DNA of 64,000 bases from Thiothrix lacustris DSM 21227. GTDB lineage: Bacteria > Pseudomonadota > Gammaproteobacteria > Thiotrichales > Thiotrichaceae. The position numbers and the translations under genes are program-made. The first letter of the stretch is position 1; each line of letters begins with the position of its first letter. The notes under the pieces are model-generated. The model saw only the letters and a program-made list of their open reading frames with translations. It made no database searches and was not told the origin of the DNA. Where the stretch lies: the NCBI RefSeq assembly GCF_000621325.1, contig NZ_JHYQ01000019.1:33605-97604 (forward strand), written 5' to 3'. This document shows positions 38,400-45,665 of the stretch, one piece after another.

Positions 38400-38822
38400 A
38401 TGAAGTATAAATTGCGTCAGCCCAAAGGTTTTACTTTGATTGAGTTGATGATTGTGTTGGTCATCTTGGGTTTGATCATGGGTATTGTGGGGCCGCAAGC
38501 GATGAAATACTTGGGCAAAGGTAAAACCCAGTCCACCAAAATTCAAATTGAAAATTTGAGTGCGGCATTGGATATGTACCGTTTGGAAGTGGGAAGTTAC
38601 CCTGAAGACTTGAAGGCGTTGGTAACAGCCCCTTCCGGTGCGCGTGGTTGGAATGGCCCTTATTTGAAGAAAGGTGATGTGCCTAAAGATGGCTGGAATA
38701 ATGATTACCAATATAAGCGCAAGAGTGCGAACGGCCAGCCCTATGAGTTGATGTCATTGGGTGCGGATGGCGCAGCAGGTGGCGAAGGTGAAGATGCAGA
38801 TATTTCCCTTTGGGATAAATAA
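38400..38822 (+). CDS. gspG: Major pseudopilin GspG
   Basis: GspG is the main pseudopilus subunit. ATG 38400 follows AAGGAG by six bases and gives 140 residues; an in-frame ATG at 38376 lacks a site. The class III signal KLRQPKG|FTLIELMIVLVIL has glutamate at +5. Later, YRLEVGSYPEDLKALVTAP and WNGPYLKKGDVPKDGWNNDY match GspG, including the calcium-binding region near the C terminus (ADGAAGGEGEDADISLWD). Confidence 0.95.
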   Translation: MKYKLRQPKGFTLIELMIVLVILGLIMGIVGPQAMKYLGKGKTQSTKIQIENLSAALDMYRLEVGSYPEDLKALVTAPSGARGWNGPYLKKGDVPKDGWNNDYQYKRKSANGQPYELMSLGADGAAGGEGEDADISLWDK

Positions 38823-39252
38823 AAGGTCTCAGGGCTTTACGCTGTTAGAGGTTTTGCTGGTACTGGTGATTGGTGGTTTGTTGATGGGGGTGGCGGCTAC
38901 TTCGTTGAGTGAAGGCCCGGTCTTGCGTAAAAGCAGTCGAGAAGTCGCGGCGAGTTTACGTCATGCCCGCGCTCAGGCAGTGATACGCCAGCAGCCCACG
39001 CTGTGGAAAATGAATATTCAGGAAAGGCGTTTCTGGATTGACGGTGCCACGGCAGATGCAGGTCGTCAGCTTAGCCCATCGATTACTGCCAAAATCAATA
39101 CAACCTCTGCTGAAGTCGATGCTGCCAATCAGGGCGGCATTCGCTTTTTCCCCGATGGTAGTTCTACGGGTGGTTCGGTGGAACTGACGCAGAATAAGCA
39201 GACCTTCAAGGTCAATGTGGAATGGGTGACGGGGCGTGTTTCAATCCAATAA
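38794..39252 (+). CDS. gspH: Minor pseudopilin GspH
   Basis: ATG 38794 (AGGTGA upstream) gives 152 residues with the prepilin motif RSQG|FTLLEVLLVLVIGG. The gene overlaps gspG by 29 bases, so its start lies inside the upstream coding sequence. The body ends in the FKVNVEWVTGRVSIQ strand expected of GspH, and the order G-H-I-J-K supports the call although GspH is poorly conserved. Confidence 0.88.
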   Translation: MQIFPFGINKRSQGFTLLEVLLVLVIGGLLMGVAATSLSEGPVLRKSSREVAASLRHARAQAVIRQQPTLWKMNIQERRFWIDGATADAGRQLSPSITAKINTTSAEVDAANQGGIRFFPDGSSTGGSVELTQNKQTFKVNVEWVTGRVSIQ

Positions 39253-39631
39253 AGGGTTTTCCCTGCTTGAGGTAATGGTTGCCTTTGTGGTGATGGGCTT
39301 GGTAGTGGGTGCTATTTTGCAACTGTTTGGTGCTTCGATGAATAGCGTGGCGCTGTCGGACGAGTACAGTTTTGCTATTCAGGTGGCTGAATCGCGCCTT
39401 GCCGCTGTCGGCAATGAAATCAAAGTCAAGGATGGCAACGAGAGTGGTGAAGAAAAAGGCTCTGGTTACCGTTGGGAGGTGAAAATGTCTCCCATAACGC
39501 TCAGTGATGAGATGGAAAAAATACCAGTTCCGCTACAGTTGTACCAAGTGGAGGTGCAGGTGACCTGGAAAAGTGGTGATAAGCCGCGAGAGTTCCACTT
39601 GTCTTCCCTGCGCTTCGGGGAAAAATCATGA
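39236..39631 (+). CDS. gspI: Minor pseudopilin GspI
   Basis: The 131-residue product starts from GTG 39236, overlapping gspH by 17 bases. The prepilin motif is MFQSNKG|FSLLEVMVAFVVM, and the pattern FAIQVAESRLAAVG is typical of GspI. The ribosome site is weak, so translation is probably coupled to gspH. Confidence 0.88.
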   Translation: MFQSNKGFSLLEVMVAFVVMGLVVGAILQLFGASMNSVALSDEYSFAIQVAESRLAAVGNEIKVKDGNESGEEKGSGYRWEVKMSPITLSDEMEKIPVPLQLYQVEVQVTWKSGDKPREFHLSSLRFGEKS

Positions 39632-40245
39632 GGCAGCGTGGTTTTACCTTGCTGGAAATGCTTATTTCTCTTGTGCTGCTTTCTTTCCTCTTTCTGGCGT
39701 TATTTGCCAGCTTCCATACCATCGGGCGTAGTTGGGATGCAGCGGATGCTCGCATGAATAAGACCGAGGATATGCGCTTAATGACCGATTTTTTGCGCCG
39801 TCAGTTGAGTCAGGCTATGGTGGTGCAGATCGTTGGTAAAAAAGAAGCAAAAGTCTATGCCTTGGAGGGGAGTGCTACGTCATTGCGTTACGTTGCGCCG
39901 TTGCAACCATTGCAGCATCAGGGCGGCATTTTTCTGATTGAGATCAATATTGTGGCGAGTAAGGGGGGCAAAAAGCTGGAAATGTTATTTGCGCCTTACC
40001 GCCCAGAATTGACGTGGGAAAATGCCTTCAAAGATGCTGAGCCGGTGTTGCTATTTGATGGTTTCAAGGATGCCTCTTTTGCGTATTTTGGATCGGAAGA
40101 AGAAGGGGCCGATGCTGATTGGACATCCGATTGGGAGGATAAACCGCGTTACCCAGATATGTTGAAGCTAAGTTTAGAAGACAATGAACGGGCTTGGCCG
40201 GATATGCTGGTGGATTTGCCACAGGTAACTGATTATGCGAAATAG
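39628..40245 (+). CDS. gspJ: Minor pseudopilin GspJ
   Basis: The 205-residue product has the prepilin motif MRQRG|FTLLEMLISLVLLS. It overlaps gspI by four bases (ATGA) and gspK by 11. The short leader and length fit GspJ, which forms the pseudopilus tip with GspI and GspK. Confidence 0.88.
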   Translation: MRQRGFTLLEMLISLVLLSFLFLALFASFHTIGRSWDAADARMNKTEDMRLMTDFLRRQLSQAMVVQIVGKKEAKVYALEGSATSLRYVAPLQPLQHQGGIFLIEINIVASKGGKKLEMLFAPYRPELTWENAFKDAEPVLLFDGFKDASFAYFGSEEEGADADWTSDWEDKPRYPDMLKLSLEDNERAWPDMLVDLPQVTDYAK

Positions 40246-41134
40246 TGCTTATTGGCGGCAATCTGGGGTGGCCATGATTGTTGTCTTGTGGATGATCATG
40301 GTGATGATGACACTGGCCGCTAGCTTGATCTACGCCACGCGTACCGAAACCAGTATGGTGGATTATGCCCGCCGTAGTGCACAAGCCCGTGCTATCGCAG
40401 ATGCTGCGGCTCATTACACGGTCATGCAGCTTTTCCTGTCCAATAAAGATCGTGAGCTTAAGTTGGGTGGTGCACCACTGCTATGGGAATACGAAGGTGC
40501 AAAAGTCGAAATTCGGGTAGTAGGTGAGAATGGTTTAATCGATATTAACTACGCGAGTCCGCCATTATTGCAGGTGATTCTTAAGCAGGCAGGGTTAGAT
40601 GAGCAAGCGGCCAAAAATATGCTGGATATCTTGGAAGATTTCCGCGATGTGGATGACCTGAAACGCCTCAACGGTGCAGAAGACCGTGATTACGAGAATG
40701 AGGGATTACCCTTCGGAGCGAAAGATGCGCCCTTTGAGCGCATCGAAGAGTTGCAACAAGTGATGGGTATGACACCTCAACTCTATCAAGCATTGACGCG
40801 TTTTTTGACAGTGAGTTCTGGTGCAGCGGGAATCAATCCTATGTTAGCGCCACGTCAGACGTTGTTGCTTTTAGCGGAAGGGGATGCTGCAAAAGTGGAT
40901 GCCTATATTCAGCAGCGTGAGGATGCGGAGGGGCAGTATGTACAGCCTGATTTCGGTACGACGTTTTGGGATGCAACTCAACAACCATTATACCGAGTGC
41001 AGATTAGGGTGTTTACTGATGAAACCGCTCCCCCGTATTTTGAGGAGCGGTCTTTGCGTTTAAGGCCGGGGGAGACCCCACCCTTTACTAATTATTTCCG
41101 TATTTTGCAAGAATCTTCCGCGCAGTTTGGGTAA
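40235..41134 (+). CDS. gspK: Minor pseudopilin GspK
   Basis: GspK caps the pseudopilus tip. The 299-residue product has the class III signal RQSG|VAMIVVLWMIMVMMTLAA. Unusually the +5 glutamate is absent, which is normal for GspK. The conserved LIDINYASPPLLQVIL and IEELQQVMGMTPQLY follow. It is the last gene of the operon; its 3' end overlaps the convergent wecA gene by 47 bases. gspL, M, N, C and D are not adjacent. Confidence 0.9.
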   Translation: MRNSAYWRQSGVAMIVVLWMIMVMMTLAASLIYATRTETSMVDYARRSAQARAIADAAAHYTVMQLFLSNKDRELKLGGAPLLWEYEGAKVEIRVVGENGLIDINYASPPLLQVILKQAGLDEQAAKNMLDILEDFRDVDDLKRLNGAEDRDYENEGLPFGAKDAPFERIEELQQVMGMTPQLYQALTRFLTVSSGAAGINPMLAPRQTLLLLAEGDAAKVDAYIQQREDAEGQYVQPDFGTTFWDATQQPLYRVQIRVFTDETAPPYFEERSLRLRPGETPPFTNYFRILQESSAQFG

Positions 41135-42194
41135 GTGACTTTTCTTCCATCCAGCGTTGCAGACTGCCTTTTTCTGCTTTAACCAGCGGTGCGATAGTCA
41201 GCAGGTAAGCTAGGAAAGTCAGTAGGAAGCCGTAGAACATGTAGCTTTCACTGGTTTGCAGTTGCTCAGTAATGATGCCGATACTAGAGAATACTAAGGC
41301 AATGGCTGCCATTGTCAGCATGGTGGCACTTTTGCTCATGCCCAGTTCCAGCAGTAGGTGATGCAAGTGGTCACGACCAGCTGCGAACGGTGAGCGACGA
41401 CTCCGTAAGCGCACCAGAATAACGCGTACCATGTCCATCAATGGCAGGGCAATCAACCACAATGCGGTAACCGGGCGAAAGGCTGTGTGGATTGGATCCT
41501 GTGTTCCTTCGATTAACAACCAGCTGATGCTTAAACCAATCAGCATAGAGCCTGCATCACCCATGAAAATCTTTTGCTTGAACGGTGGCAGTACCAAATT
41601 ATTGAGCAGGTAAGGAATCAGCGCTGCGATAAAAATGACGCTAACCCCCAATTCTGTTGGATGAGTGGATAGGCTGAACAAGATGACCAAGCTCAAGAAT
41701 GTTACCATTGCTACCGATCCTAATAAGCCATCGATACCGTCGATCATGTTAAAGGCATTGATAACCCCCAATACGATCAGGATGGTGAAGGGATAGCTAA
41801 ACACCCCTAGATCAATGTTCCCCAGCCCTAACAAGTTACCAAGGTTTTCCAGTGATAGGCCTGTGCCAATACAAAGTGCCAACGTCAACAGAATCTGCAT
41901 AGAGATGCGCAGTTTGACGGAAAGGTCTTCAGCATCATCCGCAACACCTAACAGGACGATGCCAAGTGCGCACAATAGCCACGTGGTGACAGCCGCATCA
42001 GTTGGTAAGATCAGTACGACGGCTGTTGCAACCCCAATGAAGATGGACATACCGCCAATCAGAGGAACTGCCCCAACGTGTTGTTTGCGCCCCTGAGGAA
42101 TATCTAAAAGATGTGCGCGGTGAGCCACTGGTTTGAGTAGGTGGAGTGCAATCCATGTCGCACACAAGCTTGTTATTAATGATAGTATAAGCAT
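41088..42194 (-). CDS. wecA: Undecaprenyl-phosphate GlcNAc-1-phosphate transferase
   Basis: WecA starts lipid-linked synthesis of enterobacterial common antigen or O-antigen by moving GlcNAc-1-phosphate to undecaprenyl phosphate. The 368-residue, many-helix product has the family motifs GVADDAEDL, FNMIDGIDGL, FMGDAGSMLIG and AGRDHLHHLLLELG (the HIHH-like motif). It begins the polysaccharide region. Its 3' end overlaps gspK by 47 bases in the opposite direction. Confidence 0.93.
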   Translation of the reverse strand: MLILSLITSLCATWIALHLLKPVAHRAHLLDIPQGRKQHVGAVPLIGGMSIFIGVATAVVLILPTDAAVTTWLLCALGIVLLGVADDAEDLSVKLRISMQILLTLALCIGTGLSLENLGNLLGLGNIDLGVFSYPFTILIVLGVINAFNMIDGIDGLLGSVAMVTFLSLVILFSLSTHPTELGVSVIFIAALIPYLLNNLVLPPFKQKIFMGDAGSMLIGLSISWLLIEGTQDPIHTAFRPVTALWLIALPLMDMVRVILVRLRSRRSPFAAGRDHLHHLLLELGMSKSATMLTMAAIALVFSSIGIITEQLQTSESYMFYGFLLTFLAYLLTIAPLVKAEKGSLQRWMEEKSLTQTARKILAKYGNN

Positions 42195-42524
42195 GTTGTC
42201 CTCGGGGTTTCTTACTGTCTTCTTGCTTATGTATCTTAGTCAAGGCTCATCTGTTTTAATTATCTGGCTGGAATCAGGTGAGTAATAACGCTGATTAGTG
42301 GGATATGTGGATTTAAAAGAATGATGGACGGTAATGGCTAAATAAATGGTAAGTTTTGGAGTAAAAGGAGATAAATGGCACTTCTTCTTGAAATTAATGC
42401 CGTTCGTCAGAATTGACTGAATTTTTGTTCTGATGTTCTATATTTAATATTAAATGATATGTTTTAAAAATGCTGTTTTCTGCCTTAAAGGCAATGCACA
42501 TTTAATATGTATGTCCTGTTATTA
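42195..42524. other. AT-rich intergenic region between wecA and the OxyR-like gene
   Basis: This 330-base gap upstream of wecA holds no supported gene. A short palindrome TGCCTTAAAGGCA lies at 42481-42493. On the plus strand, AAGGAG at 42365-42370 precedes a 13-codon ORF (42375-42416) that reads MALLLEINAVRQN; this could be a leader peptide or chance, and it faces no downstream plus-strand gene. Confidence 0.4.
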
Positions 42525-43445
42525 TTATTCAGGCAAAGCCTCGTTAAATAGTGTTAGCCACGTATTTTTAATGAACTCACCCAAATGTGTGAATTCTTGT
42601 TCGCGAGCACTTCCTCTTCGCCAGGCTAAACCTACCTCTCGGTAGCTTTCTTCTGGTAGTTCCCATATTTTGACGTGTGTACCACTGAGTAAGGTTGAGC
42701 CTTGTACCATTTCGGGTAGATAGGATATGCCTAAGTCAGCATCGACCATTTGGGTCAGGGTCAACAGGCTACTGGCGGTGAATCGACTGATTTTATCCAT
42801 GTCTTGTAAATGACAGGCGGAAAGCGTGTGGTCACGTAGACAGTGCCCATCTTCCAAGAGCAAGATACTTTCTGGATTTAAATCATTAAATATATGACGT
42901 CTGGGGCGTGTGTGTTTAGTGTCTTCTCGGCAGGCAAGGAAAAATCTGTCTTTAAACAAGGGCATTACCTCAACATTACGTAGCGCATACGGTAGGGCAA
43001 TAATCACTAGGTCAAGCTCGCCATTCATTAATTTTTCATAAATGCGTTGAGTGATGTCTTCTGTGAGATAAAGTCGTAGATGTGGAAATTTCTGACGTAG
43101 CGAGGGTAATACTCTGGGAAGTAGGAACGGGGCGATGGTTGGGATAATGCCAATGCGAAGTTCACCCGTGAGTGGCGCATGATTGCTTCGGGCTAGTTCT
43201 ACTAAATTTTCGACATCCCGGATGCAGCGACGTGCTTCAATGGCAATTTGTCGGCCAATGTGGGTGACGGTCACGTTCTTATTGGTTCGATCTACCAGTT
43301 GCACTTCTAGTGTCGTTTCCAGTTCGCGAATAGCCGTGCTAAAGGCAGATTGTGAAACAAAACAAGCCTCAGCGGCTTTTCCAAAGTGCTCGTGACTTTC
43401 TAATGCTACAAAGTAGCGGAGCTGTTTTATGGTTGGCAGGTTCAT
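42525..43445 (-). CDS. oxyR: OxyR-like LysR-family regulator
   Basis: The 306-residue product starts with the LysR helix-turn-helix (IKQLRYFVALESHEHFGKAA). The effector domain contains LLLEDGHCLRDHTLSAC, which places Cys202 and Cys211 nine residues apart as Cys199 and Cys208 in E. coli OxyR, the disulfide that senses hydrogen peroxide. IGIIPTIAPFLLPRVLPSL also matches OxyR closely. No catalase or peroxidase gene is nearby. It is transcribed away from a 572-base AT-rich region and from the flippase genes. Confidence 0.88.
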   Translation of the reverse strand: MNLPTIKQLRYFVALESHEHFGKAAEACFVSQSAFSTAIRELETTLEVQLVDRTNKNVTVTHIGRQIAIEARRCIRDVENLVELARSNHAPLTGELRIGIIPTIAPFLLPRVLPSLRQKFPHLRLYLTEDITQRIYEKLMNGELDLVIIALPYALRNVEVMPLFKDRFFLACREDTKHTRPRRHIFNDLNPESILLLEDGHCLRDHTLSACHLQDMDKISRFTASSLLTLTQMVDADLGISYLPEMVQGSTLLSGTHVKIWELPEESYREVGLAWRRGSAREQEFTHLGEFIKNTWLTLFNEALPE

Positions 43446-43647
43446 GGCAACCTCTTGATAGATCGTTTTTGAAGTTTACTATAAAGATAATATTCTATTT
43501 TCTGTATGAATGTAAAAATCTTTTGAGGGATTAGGCTGTTTATCCACTTATGAGGTAGGTTTGTATGCATATGGCTGTATTATGGATTAGTTAAACTAAT
43601 TAATTAAATTATTATTTTTAATGATTAATTGTTTTAAATTCTCAGGG

Positions 43648-43675
43648 TTGCGCTACGTTTTTTACCTTTTATACA
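43648..43675 (+). promoter_or_regulatory. Candidate promoter P1 in the flippase leader
   Basis: TTGCGC at 43648-43653 and TATACA at 43670-43675 are 16 bases apart. Initiation near 43682 would place the short ORF at 43692 at the start of the transcript. Confidence 0.35.
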
Positions 43676-43691
43676 AGCAAACTGGAGGCTA

Positions 43692-43718
43692 ATGACTAAA
43701 ATCTGCTGCGATCAATAG
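43692..43718 (+). CDS. Possible eight-residue leader peptide
   Basis: GGAGG lies three bases before an ATG, which opens MTKICCDQ and a stop. It is followed 28 bases later by an inverted repeat. The arrangement resembles attenuation leaders, but so short an ORF can arise by chance. Confidence 0.2.
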   Translation: MTKICCDQ

Positions 43719-43746
43719 AAAAAGATGAATAAGTTTCTCTCTGGAT

Positions 43747-43768
43747 AGTGTCTTATTTATACGACACT
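43747..43768. repeat. Inverted repeat in the flippase leader
   Basis: AGTGTC and GACACT are separated by ten bases, and the bases just outside extend the pairing with one mismatch. TTTAATTTC follows, so it could act as a weak terminator, attenuator or regulator site. Confidence 0.4.
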
Positions 43769-43878
43769 TTAATTTCTAAAGAGATTTATTTTTATTAATA
43801 TCAAGTAATTGCTGGTGGCTTTCTTTGGTGAGATTATTGGGTTATTCAATAAATGTATTAGGTTAAAAATTAATAGAA

Positions 43879-43906
43879 TTGATTTGATAAAGGTTAATGG
43901 TATATT
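43879..43906 (+). promoter_or_regulatory. Candidate promoter P2 of the flippase genes
   Basis: TTGATT at 43879-43884 and TATATT at 43901-43906 are 16 bases apart, giving a leader of about 105 bases before the GTG of the first flippase. Confidence 0.5.
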
Positions 43907-44017
43907 GGTTTATCTTGGGTGCAGTCAACATGTTTTAGTGAAATAGAAAATGATGAAAACGCTGCATTATGTTCCGATGGCTTTAAGAACTAAATTCATT
44001 CAATCATAGGGTTTCTT

Positions 44018-45541
44018 GTGATTAAAACTACTGTCCCGCGTAAAAATATACGCAGTAATGTTATTTTTAGTGTACTAGGTTATGCATTGCCGTTACTGGC
44101 GGCTTTAGCCACTATTCCCATCATGGTTAGGGCGCTTGGCACAGATTTGTATGGTTTGTATATCATCTGCACATCATTGATTGGGTTTATGGCTCTGGTT
44201 GATTTGGGTATAGGCCAAACCGTCATCAAGTATGTCGCTGAATACGAGGCCACTAACCAACAGGCTAAAGTTCAACCGGTGTTGAATGTGGCATTGTTGG
44301 TTTATCTGGTTATTGGTTTGTGTAGTGCTATGGCATTGTTTGTTTTCTCATCCAATATAGCTAGTGCTTTGTATGATGATCCACAGAAGCAAGCACTTGC
44401 TCAAAAAGTATTGCAAATTACCGCTTTCCCTTTGTTCTTCAGCTACATGAACCAGTTTTTCCTGAACGTTTGCAAAGCTTATCATCGGTTTGATTTACCT
44501 GCCGTTGTACATAATGCTGGCAATCTAGGGGGGATCGTACTGGCAACGGTGTTGTTGTTGCTAGGGTATGGTTTGGAAGAGGTATTGTGGGGCTATGTTG
44601 TTGTGCAGGGGGGGGTATTAATGGCTGGTTACAGCATTGGCCGTCATGTCTTACCCGATGCTATACGTTTGTGGCCTGTGTTTGATAAGAAGATTTTTGA
44701 TGAAATTGTTTCTTTCAGTTTTTATACATTCATTGGCAATTTTGTGAGTTCGGTGGCTGCGAGAGCAGATAAGTTGGTCATAGGTGTGATTTTGGGGACA
44801 GATGCTGTCACTTATTATCAAATACCGTTCACTATCGCGCAAATGGCGAATGGTATTATTCACGCTTTGGTGAATATTGCCTTCCCACGATTTAGTGAAA
44901 TGTCGGTCACTGGTAATAAACAGGGCTTATTGTCACTATATCGAAAAGTCGGGCAGATCATGTCCTTGATCAGCACCGTTATCGCGGTCTTGTTAATCAC
45001 GGTCGGTGGTAGTTTTCTTGCGTTGTGGATTTCACCGGAGTTTGCGCAACACGCCACGTTGACCTTGCAGATTATTGCTCTGTATTTCTTCCTGCATTCC
45101 AATACAGTGACGGGTTATTGGGTGCTTCAGGGCAGTGGTGAGGCAAAACTGACAGCGCTGATTGCGGTGATTGGTACGGTTGCCTATTTTGTAGGGATGT
45201 ATTATTTGGGTGGGCATTATGCTCATAACGGGGTGGCGTTTGCTCTGTTCCTGTTGCTATTAGCTGTGCCACTGCAATACATATGGATTTCGCGCTACGT
45301 GGGGCATCGTGTCGTGGAATATGTTTTGCAATTGGTGAGCTTTGCTGTGTTGGGTTATTTCATGGTGTACGGGCTGGAAATAGTGAATACATGGTTGGAC
45401 AGTCACCTGCTGGAGATTCTGGTGGATGGCTTAGTAGGTTTATTGGTTTTGTTGGCCGGAGTGTATGGTTTATGGAAGCACAGCAATGCTGATAGTGAAC
45501 TTCTCAAGTCACCCCCTTCTTTGATGAAAGGAGGATGTTAG
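44018..45541 (+). CDS. Wzx-like polysaccharide flippase, copy 1
   Basis: The 507-residue product starts at GTG and has the 12-14 hydrophobic helices of the MOP/Wzx superfamily that flips lipid-linked sugar units across the inner membrane. The first helices read NVIFSVLGYALPLLAALATI and VDLGIGQTVIKYVAEYEA; FFLNVCKAYHRFDLPAVVHN and VTYYQIPFTIAQMANGIIHA are strongly shared with the gene at 45666. The last residues (SPPSLMKGGC) are encoded by a hairpin-forming repeat, as in copy 2. The substrate is unknown. Confidence 0.85.
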   Translation: MIKTTVPRKNIRSNVIFSVLGYALPLLAALATIPIMVRALGTDLYGLYIICTSLIGFMALVDLGIGQTVIKYVAEYEATNQQAKVQPVLNVALLVYLVIGLCSAMALFVFSSNIASALYDDPQKQALAQKVLQITAFPLFFSYMNQFFLNVCKAYHRFDLPAVVHNAGNLGGIVLATVLLLLGYGLEEVLWGYVVVQGGVLMAGYSIGRHVLPDAIRLWPVFDKKIFDEIVSFSFYTFIGNFVSSVAARADKLVIGVILGTDAVTYYQIPFTIAQMANGIIHALVNIAFPRFSEMSVTGNKQGLLSLYRKVGQIMSLISTVIAVLLITVGGSFLALWISPEFAQHATLTLQIIALYFFLHSNTVTGYWVLQGSGEAKLTALIAVIGTVAYFVGMYYLGGHYAHNGVAFALFLLLLAVPLQYIWISRYVGHRVVEYVLQLVSFAVLGYFMVYGLEIVNTWLDSHLLEILVDGLVGLLVLLAGVYGLWKHSNADSELLKSPPSLMKGGC

Positions 45542-45549
45542 GGGGGGGG
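45511..45549. repeat. G/C-tract hairpin at the 3' end of flippase 1
   Basis: A C-run with CTTC is followed by GAAAGGAGG, TGTTAG and a run of nine G. The strands can fold back (CCCCC with GGGGG, CTTC with GAAAG). A similar element ends flippase 2 at 47113-47150, and both coding regions stop at its TTAG. Confidence 0.55.
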
Positions 45550-45665
45550 ATAATTTTTGATTATTTAAAATCAGTAAATATTATTTGTCTAATTCTCATT
45601 AGCGACTATTGTCTTTTCTATTAATTATTTAGATTAAGTAATTGTCTTCTGGTGTCAAAGTTGAA

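Larger units (their letters stand above)
43446..44017. other. Long AT-rich regulatory region upstream of the flippase genes
   Basis: No protein gene of ordinary size is present. Going left to right I see a single DnaA-box-like TTATCCACT (43540-43548), a candidate promoter (43648-43675), a ribosome site with an eight-codon ORF (43692-43718), an inverted repeat (43747-43768), and a second candidate promoter (43879-43906) about 110 bases before the flippase start. The rest is AT-rich. I see no ops/JUMPstart element. Confidence 0.6.

Noticed and set aside
43540..43548. DnaA-box-like TTATCCACT
   Set aside because: A single box in an AT-rich gap without further boxes, dnaA or a DNA-unwinding repeat is not enough to call an origin.
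43446..44017. ops/JUMPstart element before the polysaccharide genes
   Set aside because: The GGCGGTAGC core is absent on either strand.
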